Positions 44,762 through 53,679 of a stretch of 64,000 nucleotides of DNA are shown here, piece by piece (position 1 is the first letter of the stretch; each line of letters opens with the position of its first letter). Source of the stretch: Streptomyces sp. AC512_CC834 (GTDB lineage: Bacteria > Actinomycetota > Actinomycetes > Streptomycetales > Streptomycetaceae); contig NZ_JAGMUO010000061.1 of the NCBI RefSeq assembly GCF_019049325.1, positions 22,153 to 86,152 on the forward strand, in the 5' to 3' direction. Made by a program: the position numbers and the translations under genes. Below the pieces are notes generated by a model. That model was given only the letters and a program-made list of their open reading frames with translations. It was not told the origin of the DNA and searched no databases.

Positions 44762-45334
44762 ATGACCGATTCCCCGAGCGCCACCCGAACAGGAGCGTCC
44801 ACTCGCCTCGACCGCCTCGACCGCCTCGTCCATGAGGTTCGGGACGTCGTCCGGCAGGGGCTGCCACCCGGCCGCACGGCCGGCCTGGTCGGCGACCGGC
44901 TGGCACCCCATCTCGGCACCGGTGATCTGCTGACGGACCGCCAGTGCGAGGGCGACGACGGGCACTACCGCCAGCACGTTCTGCACGCGGAGGAGGACGG
45001 CGGCTTCTCGATCGTCTCCCTGGTGTGGCTGCCCGGCCAGCACACCAGCATTCATGACCACGTCTCCTGGTGCGTCACCGGTGTGCACGAGGGCCGTGAG
45101 CACGAGCGCCGGTACGATCTGGTCCCGGGGGAGCCGGCCGGGCGTCTGGTCGCCACCCGGGACGTGGTCAACGATCGGGGCGAGGTGTGCGGCTTCGCAC
45201 CGCCGGGCGACATCCACCGGGTGTGGAACGGCGGCACCGGCAAGGCGGTCTCCCTGCACGTCTACGGCGCCGACATCACCCGCCTGGGCACCAGCATCCG
45301 TCGCGTCTACCGGTCGCCGGAGGACGAGCGGTGA
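44762..45334 (+). CDS. cysteine-dioxygenase-family thiol dioxygenase
   Basis: A 190-residue cupin. The three Fe(II) ligands are visible: His 98 and His 100 in SIHDHVSWC and His 152 in GDIHRVWN. Cys 104 follows the HxH motif, near the position of the Cys-Tyr cross-link seen in some family members. Enzymes of this family oxidise cysteine to cysteine sulfinate, or 3-mercaptopropionate. The ATG at 44762 follows a stretch with the LysR-type direct repeats. The regulator upstream may respond to thiols or sulfur status. Confidence 0.85.
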   Translation: MTDSPSATRTGASTRLDRLDRLVHEVRDVVRQGLPPGRTAGLVGDRLAPHLGTGDLLTDRQCEGDDGHYRQHVLHAEEDGGFSIVSLVWLPGQHTSIHDHVSWCVTGVHEGREHERRYDLVPGEPAGRLVATRDVVNDRGEVCGFAPPGDIHRVWNGGTGKAVSLHVYGADITRLGTSIRRVYRSPEDER

Positions 45335-45753
45335 CATGACGGACCCTCGAACGTTCGACTGCCGACAGGTGGTCTGCCACTGAACGCACGGTGTTCTCGG
45401 CGGGCCGAGGATTGCTTTCGCGTTGTTTCCCGCGTGGTTCGGAGAAACCGTGCTCGTTCGTCGCCGCCTGGTCGATGCGTCCTACCGCGTGGCCGGACCG
45501 TCTTCGTGATGCCCGCGGTCGCGCCCACTGCCTGCGGTGTGGGTATGCGCGGCGGATGCCGGACGAGCCGGTGCGGCGGTACCGCTCGCGCATCGGAATC
45601 CGCTCCTAGCACCCCCATGTGGCCGTCATCACGCCGATATGGGGGGATCGGAGCGTCTTCGTTCGGTGAGGGGGACGTACTCTGACGGAGATACGAAACG
45701 GTTTCGTTTCGACGGCTCTCCCTCTACTGAACCAAGGACTGGAGAACGTCCCC
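45335..45753. other. intergenic region upstream of exporter
   Basis: No convincing gene between the dioxygenase and the MFS exporter. Short open frames on both strands here lack family features. The only clear element is a 15-base palindrome at 45693-45707. Confidence 0.45.
45693..45707. promoter_or_regulatory. palindrome ACGAAACGGTTTCGT, TetR-type operator candidate
   Basis: ACGAAAC-G-GTTTCGT is perfect over 7-base arms and lies 46 bases upstream of the exporter start. The A/T-rich core in a GC-rich genome is typical of TetR operators for efflux genes. No TetR gene is nearby. Confidence 0.6.
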
Positions 45754-47271
45754 ATGTCCCAGACAACCGCCGCGGGGTCGGAGACAACCCCGTTCCACAA
45801 GGCCGGTCCTCAAGCCGACGACGCCCCGTCCGGTCGCCGCTGGTGGATCCTCGCGATGATCGGCCTCGCCCAGCTGATGGTCGTACTGGACGCGACCATC
45901 GTGAACATCGCCCTCCCGTCCGCCCAGGCCGACCTCGGCTTCTCCGACGGCAACCGAACCTGGATCGTCACCGCCTACTCACTCGCCTTCGGCAGCCTCC
46001 TGCTGCTGGGCGGCCGGATAGCCGACCTGTTCGGCCGCAAGCCGGCCTTCCTGGTGGGCATCGGCGGCTTCGCGGTGGCCTCCGCGATAGCCGGCGCCGC
46101 CCCGAACTTCGAGGTGCTCGTCACCGGCCGCGCCCTGCAGGGCCTGTTCGGCGCACTGCTGGCCCCGGCCGCCCTCTCCCTTCTCACCACCACGTTCACC
46201 GACGCCAAGGAACGAGCGAAGGCCTTCGGCATCTTCGGTGCCATCGCGGGCTCCGGCGCGGCCGTCGGCCTGCTGCTCGGCGGCGTGCTCACCGAGTACC
46301 TGAACTGGCGCTGGACCCTCTACGTCAACCTCATCATCGCGGTGGTCGCGATCGTCGGCGGCTGGCTGCTTCTCGAGCGCACGGAGCGCGACCGCGGTGC
46401 CAAGCTCGATGTGCCCGGCACCGTTCTGGTCACCGCGGGCCTGTTCGGCATCGTCTACGGCTTCTCCAACGCCGAGTCGCACGACTGGAGCTCGCCCCTG
46501 TCGTGGGGCTTCCTGGCCGCCGGCACCGCGCTGCTGACCGTGTTCGCCTGGTGGCAGACCAAGGCCGCGCACCCGCTGCTGCCGCTGCGCGTACTCCTGG
46601 ACCGCAACCGCGGCGCGTCCTTCGCGGCACTGCTGGTCGCCAGCGCCGGAATGTTCGGCGTGTTCCTGTTCCTCACCTACTACCTTCAACTCACCCTGGG
46701 CTTCTCCGCCATCCAGACAGGCCTGGCCTTCCTGCCCATGGTCGCGACGCTGATGGTGTCGGCCACCATGTCCACCACCTTCCTGCTCTCCGTGGTCGGG
46801 CCGAGGATCGTCGTGCCCCTCGGCATGGCGCTCGGCGCCGTCGGCCTGTTCTGGCTGACCGCCCTGGGCCTGGACAGCTCGTACGTCGCCAATGTCCTGC
46901 CGCCCCTCCTGGTCACCGGCCTCGGCATCGGCCTGGTCATGGCCCCGGCCATGAGCGTCGGTACCAGTGGCGTGGCCACCGAGGACGCGGGAGTCGCGGG
47001 CGCCTCCGTCAACACGATGCAGCAGATCGGCGGCTCCATCGGCACGCCCCTGCTCAACACCCTCGCCGCCGGCGCCGCCACGTCCTACCTCGTCGGCAGG
47101 AACCCGGCCGACAAGCTGGTCCAGGCCCAGGCGGCGATGGACTCCTACACCACCGCCTTCATGTGGTCGGCCGTGCTCTTCGTCACGGGCGCGCTGATCA
47201 CGGTGTTGCTCTTCCGGCCCGGCGTCCCGACCGCGGCGGACCCGGACGCCGCCCCCACCGTCCACATGTAG
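45754..47271 (+). CDS. MFS multidrug exporter, DHA2 (14-helix) type
   Basis: A 505-residue inner-membrane drug:proton antiporter. Motif D1/A-like signatures: LDATIVNIALPSAQADLGFS (about 46-65), GGRIADLFGRKP (about 86-97, motif A) and GSGAAVGLLLGGVLTEYLNW (about 168-187, motif C). About 14 hydrophobic segments follow through to the C-terminus. It is distinct from the broken exporter at 35570. A GGAGAACG site precedes the ATG. Two strong hairpins follow the gene, and a palindrome upstream suggests control by a repressor encoded elsewhere. Substrates are unknown. Confidence 0.9.
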   Translation: MSQTTAAGSETTPFHKAGPQADDAPSGRRWWILAMIGLAQLMVVLDATIVNIALPSAQADLGFSDGNRTWIVTAYSLAFGSLLLLGGRIADLFGRKPAFLVGIGGFAVASAIAGAAPNFEVLVTGRALQGLFGALLAPAALSLLTTTFTDAKERAKAFGIFGAIAGSGAAVGLLLGGVLTEYLNWRWTLYVNLIIAVVAIVGGWLLLERTERDRGAKLDVPGTVLVTAGLFGIVYGFSNAESHDWSSPLSWGFLAAGTALLTVFAWWQTKAAHPLLPLRVLLDRNRGASFAALLVASAGMFGVFLFLTYYLQLTLGFSAIQTGLAFLPMVATLMVSATMSTTFLLSVVGPRIVVPLGMALGAVGLFWLTALGLDSSYVANVLPPLLVTGLGIGLVMAPAMSVGTSGVATEDAGVAGASVNTMQQIGGSIGTPLLNTLAAGAATSYLVGRNPADKLVQAQAAMDSYTTAFMWSAVLFVTGALITVLLFRPGVPTAADPDAAPTVHM

Positions 47272-47285
47272 GCGTCATGTGGCGG

Positions 47286-47320
47286 CTCGCACCCACCTGT
47301 GGGGACGGGGCGGGTGCGAG
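47286..47320. terminator. first hairpin after exporter gene
   Basis: CTCGCACCC pairs with GGGTGCGAG (9 base pairs) 14 bases past the stop codon. Confidence 0.7.
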
Positions 47321-47324
47321 TAGT

Positions 47325-47361
47325 GGGCCCGGTACCGACGATCTCGTCGGCCACCGGGCCC
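47325..47361. terminator. second hairpin after exporter gene
   Basis: GGGCCCGGT pairs with ACCGGGCCC, with an inner CCGACGA/TCGTCGG hairpin, followed by GTTTCCGTT. This is the stronger of the tandem pair. Confidence 0.8.
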
Positions 47362-47395
47362 GTTTCCGTTCGCCCGGAAACACGCCGGACCGACG

Positions 47396-47608
47396 ATGAA
47401 CCCGTTGACCCCGGCTGACGTTGTGCGGGTCTACCGCTGTCCCGCCAATCAGCGGCTCACCGCCACCGGCAAGGGTGCGATCGTCACCCAGGGGCCGGAC
47501 AAGTGCCTGGGGATCGCCGGCCCCGGCACCGTATGGGGAAGTCGCGTGGAGATCGCCCCGTGCGACGGATCGCGGAACCGGCGCCGGACGGTCAGGAACG
47601 TCGCCTGA
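47396..47608 (+). pseudogene. ricin-type beta-trefoil lectin domain fragment
   Basis: A 70-codon open frame with VYRCPANQRLTATGKGAIVT, KCLGIAGPGTVWGSRVEIAP and CDG, matching one repeat of a ricin B-type lectin domain (KCLD..G....G..V.L..C.G). There is no catalytic partner, signal peptide or remaining repeats. Probably the degraded end of a secreted carbohydrate-binding enzyme. Confidence 0.5.
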
Positions 47609-47808
47609 GCGTTCGAGTCCAAGGGGAGCTCGAGCTGCGGCGCCCACCGGCCGCCGACTTCGTGCGGCGAGCGGTGTGCGGGGCGCCCTGTTCCCGGACC
47701 TGACCCGGGCAACACGCACGATGTCGACCGGGGAGACCAGTCGTACATTGATCCCGGCCGGCCGCCTTGCCGGTTCGCCTCCGCCCGCGCCCCGACGAGG
47801 AGACTCCC

Positions 47809-49383
47809 ATGCGTATCGGAATTGACGTCGGTGGAACCAACACCGACGCCGTTCTCGTGGACGGGAGACGGGTGCTGGCCACCGTCAAGGCGAGTACGAC
47901 ACCAGATGTGACCTCCGGGATCGTGGCCGCGATCAAGGGCCTTCGCAAGCGGCACGGGTTCGATCCGTCCCGGATAGGTGCCGTCATGATCGGCACGACT
48001 CAGTTCATCAACGCTCTGATCGAGGGCCGACAGCTCACGAAGACCGCGGCGCTGCGGCTGGGGCTGCCGTCGGGCGCCTCGCTCCCACCCCTGACGAACT
48101 GGCCGGACGCGTTGGTCAAGGCGATGTCGGGACGTGGCTACCAAGCCCACGGCGGCCACGAGTTCGACGGCCGGTACATCGCGGAACTCGACCCGTCCGA
48201 AGTGCGTGCCGCCGCGGCCGACATGGGCGCGGCAGGAATTCGCAGTGTGGCGATCAGTTCGGTCTTCTCTCCTGTCGACTCGGAGTTCGAGGTCAGGGCC
48301 GCGGAGATCATCAATGCCGAACTACCGGATGTTGACATCTCCCTCTCACACGAGATCGGCCGTATCGGCCTGATCGAGAGGGAGAACGCGACGATCCTCA
48401 ACGCGGCGCTGCGTGAACTGGCGGGACACATCGTCAACGGCCTCGAGGAGGCCGTGGCAGGCACAGGAGTCACCGCGTCGATCTATCTCAGCCAGAACGA
48501 CGGCACTCTGATAGATGTCGACCAGGCCCGCCGCTACCCGGTGGCGACCTTCGCGTCCGGGCCGACCAACTCCATGCGCGGCGCCGCGGTGCTGTCCGGG
48601 TTCGACACCTGCGCCGTCATCGACGTGGGGGGTACCACCACCGACATCGGCGTGCTCCAGGGTGGATTCCCCCGCGAGGCGACAGCCGACGTCCGGGTGG
48701 CCGGCGTCCGCACCAATTTCCGGATGCCCGAAGTGGTGTCCCTGGGCATCGGGGGTGGAAGCGAGGTCCGCGGTGAGGCGCCCGTCCCGGCGATCGGCCC
48801 CCGGTCCGTCGGCCACCGGCTGACCTCCAGAGCGCTGGTCTTCGGGGGTGACACCCTCACGACGACGGACATCGCCGTGGCCGCCGGACGCGCGGAGGTC
48901 GGGGACCGGGACCGGGTGCGGCACCTGGAACCTGCCTTCGTGGACTCGGTGCTGGCCCGGATCGCCGACGAGATCGCCGACGGTGTGCAGAGAATGCGTA
49001 CGTCGGCGCGGCCCCTGCCACTGGTCGCGGTCGGAGGAGGGGCGCTCCTGTTGCCGGACGAGTTGGTGGACATCGGGGCGGTGCACCGTCCGGAGCACTC
49101 CGCCGTGGCCAACGCGATCGGTGCGGCGATCGCCCAGGTCGGCGGGGAGATCGACCGGGTGTACGCGATCGACACCGCGAGTCGCGAGTCCGTGATCGGC
49201 GAGGCGAAGGAGGAAGCGGTGGCCCGGGCGGTGGCGGCCGGCGCGGATCCTTCCACGGTGAGCATCGTCGACTTCGACGAGGTACCGCTGTCCTACCTGC
49301 CCGGCAACGCCACCCGTATCAGGGCCAAGGCCGTCGGGGACCTCCAACTGGCCGTCAAGGGCGAGGTGGCCCGGCATGCGTGA
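47809..49383 (+). CDS. hydantoinase/oxoprolinase-family protein (HyuA-like)
   Basis: A 524-residue protein with Hydant_A N-terminal ATP-binding fold (GIDVGGTNTDAVL, residues 4-16), the central GTTQFINAL region, and the Hydantoinase_A domain with VIDVGGTTTDIG (about 269-280) and PLVAVGGGALLLPDEL near residue 410. This short form of HyuA usually pairs with DUF917 proteins rather than HyuB, as here: the next gene overlaps its stop. Members open cyclic amides such as hydantoins or oxoprolines with ATP; the true substrate is unknown. GAGGAGAC precedes the ATG at 47809. Control by the PucR gene in the same cluster is likely. Confidence 0.87.
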   Translation: MRIGIDVGGTNTDAVLVDGRRVLATVKASTTPDVTSGIVAAIKGLRKRHGFDPSRIGAVMIGTTQFINALIEGRQLTKTAALRLGLPSGASLPPLTNWPDALVKAMSGRGYQAHGGHEFDGRYIAELDPSEVRAAAADMGAAGIRSVAISSVFSPVDSEFEVRAAEIINAELPDVDISLSHEIGRIGLIERENATILNAALRELAGHIVNGLEEAVAGTGVTASIYLSQNDGTLIDVDQARRYPVATFASGPTNSMRGAAVLSGFDTCAVIDVGGTTTDIGVLQGGFPREATADVRVAGVRTNFRMPEVVSLGIGGGSEVRGEAPVPAIGPRSVGHRLTSRALVFGGDTLTTTDIAVAAGRAEVGDRDRVRHLEPAFVDSVLARIADEIADGVQRMRTSARPLPLVAVGGGALLLPDELVDIGAVHRPEHSAVANAIGAAIAQVGGEIDRVYAIDTASRESVIGEAKEEAVARAVAAGADPSTVSIVDFDEVPLSYLPGNATRIRAKAVGDLQLAVKGEVARHA

Positions 49384-50462
49384 GATCACGGCGGACGACG
49401 TGGAGGAGATCGTCAGGGGGGGCCGCGATCCTGGGGACGGGCGGGGGCGGAGATCCGTACATCGGCATGCTGCTCGCCCGGGCGGCGCTGCGGGAGTACG
49501 GACCGGTGGAACTGGTCAGCCTTGACGACCTCGCGCCGGACAGTTGGCTCGCCCCGGCCGCGGGCCTCGGGGCGCCTCAAGTGCTTCTGGAGAAGCTGCC
49601 CGGCATCGAACAGGCGGCGTCCGCCCCACAGGCACTCGCCGCCGCCGCGGGACGCGAACTCACACATGTGACGTGCGTCGAGATCGGAGGGGTCAACTCC
49701 CTGATCCCCATCGCGGCGGCGGCCCGCACCGGCCTGCCCCTGGTCGACGCCGACATGGTCGGCCGGGCGTTCCCCGAGGTGCAGATGACCCTGCCCGCAC
49801 TCCGGGGAATCAACGCGGATCGCATGGCGCTCGTGGACGAGAAGGGAAACCGGGCAGTGCTGCATGCGGTCGACAACCGCTGGATGGAGCGGCTGGCTCG
49901 CGGGATCACCGTCACGTTCGGCAGCATGGCCCTGGGCAGTACCTATGCCATGACGGGCCTCGAGGCAAAGGAATCCATGGTGGCCGGCTCGCTGAGCCTC
50001 TGCTTCGATCTCAGCAGGTGCGTCACCGCTGCCCGTGCCGGGAAGAACGACCCGGTCGACGCGGTCACCGCGCGGCTTGCCGGACAGCGGTTGTTCGACG
50101 GCCGTGTGACGGAGGTGCTGCGGCGCACGGAGGGTGGCTTCACCCGGGGTGAGGCGCGGCTGACCGGGGTGGGGCAGGACACCGGCACATCGTTGACGCT
50201 GAGGTTCCAGAACGAGTACCTGATCGCGGATCGCGAAGGCTCCGTACTGGCGACTGTCCCGGACCTGATCTGCACGCTCGATCCGGACACCGGGGAAGCG
50301 GTCACCGTCGAGACCCTTCGGTTCGGCCGGCGGCTCTCCGTGATCGTGGCTCCGGCGGATCCCCGCTGGCACACTTCGGAGGGGATCGCACTCGCCGGTC
50401 CGCGGTACTTCGGGTACGACCTCGATCCGGTACGTGCTCCAAGGGTGTGCGACCGATCCTGA
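49376..50462 (+). CDS. DUF917 (S-methyl-thiohydantoin desulfurase-like) protein, frameshift near the start
   Basis: The family N-terminus MREITADDVEEIVRG begins at the ATG at 49376, but a run of seven G (49416-49422) puts the rest of the protein (GGAAILGTGGGGDPYIGMLL onward) one frame over. A GTG at 49380, overlapping the HyuA TGA stop (GTGA), is in the downstream frame and would give a 360-residue protein with an unrelated first 13 residues. The main part is intact: IPIAAAARTGLPLVDADMVG, FQNEYLIADREG and GPRYFGYDLDPV. DUF917 proteins with HyuA partners are linked to thiohydantoin breakdown. Whether this copy is expressed depends on the start used. Confidence 0.75.
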
Positions 50463-50565
50463 GACGGAGCGTGAGTCCGATCGTGGCCAGGTGGGGACGG
50501 TCCGCTGCCGAGCCGGCGTCGCACCGGCCGTCCACGGCGTGGCCGGTGGGCCGGGTGACGGGCTC

Positions 50566-52149
50566 ATGAGCCTCGGCCTGCGCCGTCTCCTGGCGTCCGA
50601 ACAGTGGTCGACCTCCGTCAGTGTGCTGGCCGGGTCCCGCGCGCTCGACCGTCCGGTGCGCACCGTGCGTGCGGCGGTGACCGTGGACCTGCGACGCCCT
50701 CTCCACGAGGGAGAGCTGGTGGTCCTGATGCCGCCACTGTCGCTCGACGACTGGCGCGTCGACGTACTGCTGAGGAGGATCGCCGACGCGACCGGCGCGG
50801 GGCTCGTTCTGCCGGGGCTGGAACCGCTCCGGTCCACCCGCCGTCTCGCCGACCTCCTGGAGGTGCCGCTGCTCGGGACGACCGGTGCGCCGCTGGATCT
50901 GTGTGTGTCCGCCCGGATGTTCATGGCCGTGCCCGAACTGGACGGGGCCCGGCTCCTGCTGGACACGCATCGGGCACTCGGGAAGCGGGCGTACCCGCCC
51001 GACGTGGTCGTGGCGAAGTTCGGTGACATCGTCCACGCACCCGTGGCGCTGCTCGACGACAAGGGCGAACGCCTCGCCGGCGGGTTGTCGGTCACCGGTC
51101 CGAAGCCCGACGTTCTGCCGGTCCCGAGCCGCACCCCGCACGAGCGGGGCCTGGTGCTCGTCCATCCCGTGCCGCATACGGAGGCGAATCGCGTCAGTGA
51201 GTGGCTCGCCGTCGACCTTCCGCCGATCTCGGCGTGCCGCGCGGACGCCGTCGCGCGGGCGCTCGACGTGGCGGCCGGCGCGATCCAGCGCTGGCTGCTC
51301 TCCCACCGGCTCGACCTGGAGCGGGACGCCAGGTCACGCGGCACGCTCCTCGGCGATCTGCTGCGGCTGAACAAGGACCCGGGATCCGATCTGCGCCGAC
51401 GGGCGGCCGACGCGGGCTGGGCGCTCGCGGGCTGGCACGTGGGCTTGCGGCTCAACACCGGCCCGGAGGTCGACACGATCGCGCGTCGCCCCGACATCAC
51501 CAGGGTTCTGGAGGCGTCGGGCATCTCGCCGGTGGTGGTCGAGTACGGAAACGGCTGGGCGGCCTGGACGACGTACGACAACGAACCCACCACCGACCAG
51601 GTGGACCTGCTGGCGAGGCGCGTGCGCGACGCACATCGCACGCTGCGCCGTACCGTCGGGGCCGACATGGGAGTGGGAAGGCCGCACGCGGACTGGGGCG
51701 GTCTGGCCACGACGCTCGGCGAGGCCAGTGACGCGGCCAGGCTCGCCACGGCCCGGCCGGAGGTGGGTCACTTCCTGCGCGCGGACCAGCTGGGGATGGC
51801 GCAGCTGCTGCTGGAGTGGGCACGGACGGACACCTTCGAACCGGCGGCGCGCAAGCTGCTCGCCCCTCTCGGTGAGCTCCCGGGCGACCTCGTCGGCACC
51901 CTCTCCGCCTATCTGGACTCGGGGGGTTCGCTCGCGGAGACCGCGGCCGTTCTGGGCGTGCACCGCAACACCGTCGCCTCCCGCGTCGAACGCGTCGAAC
52001 GGACCCTCGACGTCACGCTCAAGGACCGCGACGACCGGCTCGCGCTGCATCTCGCCTGCCGGACCGTGGCACTGGCGGGTGATCGCCGTCCGCGGCCCGG
52101 GTCCCGTCCCCCCGTCCCCCCTCGCTTCGGCACTGGCCGGGCAGACTGA
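50566..52149 (+). CDS. PucR-family transcriptional regulator
   Basis: A 527-residue PucR-type regulator. The N-terminal half (about residues 1-120) is the purine-catabolism-like ligand region (STSVSVLAGSRALDRPVRTV). A GGDEF-like CdaR middle domain follows, and the C-terminal helix-turn-helix reads LSAYLDSGGSLAETAAVLGV and HRNTVASRVERVERTL (about 455-490). PucR/CdaR regulators activate catabolic genes for purines, allantoin or hydantoin-like ring compounds. It lies between two DUF917 genes on the same strand, so it probably controls the whole cluster. The ATG at 50566 is chosen; a GTG at 50434 would add 44 residues overlapping the upstream gene. Confidence 0.88.
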   Translation: MSLGLRRLLASEQWSTSVSVLAGSRALDRPVRTVRAAVTVDLRRPLHEGELVVLMPPLSLDDWRVDVLLRRIADATGAGLVLPGLEPLRSTRRLADLLEVPLLGTTGAPLDLCVSARMFMAVPELDGARLLLDTHRALGKRAYPPDVVVAKFGDIVHAPVALLDDKGERLAGGLSVTGPKPDVLPVPSRTPHERGLVLVHPVPHTEANRVSEWLAVDLPPISACRADAVARALDVAAGAIQRWLLSHRLDLERDARSRGTLLGDLLRLNKDPGSDLRRRAADAGWALAGWHVGLRLNTGPEVDTIARRPDITRVLEASGISPVVVEYGNGWAAWTTYDNEPTTDQVDLLARRVRDAHRTLRRTVGADMGVGRPHADWGGLATTLGEASDAARLATARPEVGHFLRADQLGMAQLLLEWARTDTFEPAARKLLAPLGELPGDLVGTLSAYLDSGGSLAETAAVLGVHRNTVASRVERVERTLDVTLKDRDDRLALHLACRTVALAGDRRPRPGSRPPVPPRFGTGRAD

Positions 52150-52153
52150 TCGC

Positions 52154-53227
52154 ATGGTCATCGCCACTTCACAGATCGCGGCACTCGAACGGGGCGCTTC
52201 CCTCCTGGCCTCGGGCGGCAGCGGCGACACCATGATCGCGGCGGACTGGCTGAGGTCCGCGCTGGCGGCAGGGCACCGGTTGCCCCTCACCGCCGCGGCC
52301 GCACTCCCGCCCCAGGCCCGTGTCGTACCGGTCGGCGGGTTCGGGTCGACCGGTGCCCTGCTGGAGAAGCCACCGGGCGGCGACGAACTGGTCTCCGCCG
52401 TGGCCGCCATCTGCCGCTGGACGGGCGAGCCCGCGGACGCGCTGATGACCGTGGGGCTCGCGGGTTTCAACGGACTGCTGCCCTTCTTCCTCGGTGCCCG
52501 GCTCGGCCTGCCCTGGGTGGACGCCGACCTCGCCGGACGGGGGCTCACCAGGCTCAACCAGGCATCCGTCTGCGCGGCGGGCCGGAGCCTCGCGCCCATC
52601 GCCTTCTCGGAGACCGGAGGCGAACTGATGGTCGTCGCGGAAGGGGACCCTTCCCGGGTCGAGCGGACCGCACGCGCGTTCGCCAGTGGTACCAGCGGCT
52701 GGGGGATGATGGCACTCGCCCCCATCCCCGCCCGGCGACTGCGCGACTGCACGGTCCTGGGCACGGTGAGCCGAGCGCTCGCCCTGGGGCGCGACTCCCT
52801 GGCGTACGGCAACAGCCCTTCCGGGTTAGCGGAGTTCGCCCATGACTCGAGAGGGCGGATACTGGGCGGGGGCAGGGTCGTCGAGGTCCGGCGCAGGCCC
52901 GGCCCCACCCACCAGGGGCGTCCCGGATTCGCCCGGGGGACCGTCGCCGTCGCCGAGCCGGACACCCGCCGGACCCTGCGACTGGAGATGGAGAACGAGT
53001 ACCTGGTGGCCCTGCGGGACGGAATGGTGGTCGCCACCACACCCGACGTACTCGCCGTACTCGACCGCCGAAACGGTGCCCCCGTCTCCTGCGATCAGGT
53101 GCGGCAAGGTCGCGACGTCGTTGTCGTACAGCTGCCGGCCTCGCCGTTCTGGCGGCATCCCCGACAGGGACTGACGCTGTCACCCCGAGCCTATGGATTC
53201 GACTGCGAGGCGCACACCCTGCCGTGA
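52154..53227 (+). CDS. DUF917-family protein, second copy, TTA-containing
   Basis: A 357-residue DUF917 protein, only distantly similar to the upstream one. Shared landmarks: LLASGGSGDTMIAADWL at the N-terminus, GLPWVDADLAGRG (about 117-129), MENEYLVALRDGMVV (about 278-292) and LSPRAYGFD at the end. It starts 4 bases after the PucR stop. Codon 225 (52826-52828) is TTA for Leu, a codon read by bldA tRNA in Streptomyces, so its translation may be limited to late growth. A strong hairpin overlaps the end of the gene. Role in the HyuA pathway is presumed. Confidence 0.82.
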   Translation: MVIATSQIAALERGASLLASGGSGDTMIAADWLRSALAAGHRLPLTAAAALPPQARVVPVGGFGSTGALLEKPPGGDELVSAVAAICRWTGEPADALMTVGLAGFNGLLPFFLGARLGLPWVDADLAGRGLTRLNQASVCAAGRSLAPIAFSETGGELMVVAEGDPSRVERTARAFASGTSGWGMMALAPIPARRLRDCTVLGTVSRALALGRDSLAYGNSPSGLAEFAHDSRGRILGGGRVVEVRRRPGPTHQGRPGFARGTVAVAEPDTRRTLRLEMENEYLVALRDGMVVATTPDVLAVLDRRNGAPVSCDQVRQGRDVVVVQLPASPFWRHPRQGLTLSPRAYGFDCEAHTLP

Positions 53228-53261
53228 GCGGGGCCCGGACCCTTTCGGGCCCCGCCTCACG
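53223..53261. terminator. bidirectional terminator hairpin
   Basis: CGTGAGCGGGGCCCG pairs with CGGGCCCCGC plus TCACG (one bulged C), loop GACCCTTT. It lies between the convergent DUF917 gene and NTF2-like gene. Confidence 0.85.
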
Positions 53262-53276
53262 AGGCCGGCGGCAGGT

Positions 53277-53678
53277 TCAGTCGCCGCAGCACGAGCCGGC
53301 GCCCGGGGTCGCCGAACGCCGCGCGAGGGTCACCCCGTCGGGAACCGAGCCGCTCGGGTACTCCCACATTTCGCTGATCCTCCCCGACTCGACGTACAGG
53401 AACAGCTCCCTGCCCCGCCCGTCGCCGTCGAGGGACACCGTCGCCCCGGCATCGTCGATGGTCACGTCGAGCCCGACAGTGGTGCCGTTCAGACTGTCAC
53501 GCAAGGGACACAGGTACTGCGTGACGATGTCCCGCGGTCCGCGCGGCTTCACGTCGTCCGTGCCGTGGAGCGTGGCGTGTTCGGCGATCAGGCGGGTGGC
53601 CCACTGGTCGAGGTCACCACGGTCGAGTGAGACGAGCAGCCGGCCGACGAGCGCTTCGTTCGGCTTCTGGATGAACAT
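53277..53678 (-). CDS. NTF2/SnoaL-like small protein
   Basis: A 133-residue single-domain protein with the cone-shaped NTF2-like pattern: N-terminal helix (FIQKPNEALVGRLLVSLDRG, then DLDQWATRLIAEHATLHGTD), later strands TTVGLDVTIDDAGATVSLDG and ELFLYVESGRISEMWEYPSG. SnoaL-like proteins are often isomerases, cyclases or hydratases; others are binding proteins. The C-terminus ends with a CC pair. One base separates its ATG from the stop of the linalool dehydratase-like gene, so the two are translationally coupled and likely act together. Confidence 0.7.
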   Translation of the reverse strand: MFIQKPNEALVGRLLVSLDRGDLDQWATRLIAEHATLHGTDDVKPRGPRDIVTQYLCPLRDSLNGTTVGLDVTIDDAGATVSLDGDGRGRELFLYVESGRISEMWEYPSGSVPDGVTLARRSATPGAGSCCGD

Positions 53679-53679
53679 G

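Noticed and set aside
45276..45618. Minus-strand open frames between the dioxygenase and exporter
   Set aside because: Arg/Ser/Pro-rich products partly antisense to the dioxygenase gene, no start signals and no domain.
47286..47361. tRNA-like double hairpin
   Set aside because: Two separate stems with no anticodon arm or T-loop sequence; tandem terminators explain it. No tRNA was recognised in the window.
49416..49422. Programmed ribosomal frameshift signal
   Set aside because: The G7 run resembles no known shift heptamer with a downstream structure that I could identify. Sequencing error, slippage or the alternative GTG start are more likely, so it is kept only as a question.
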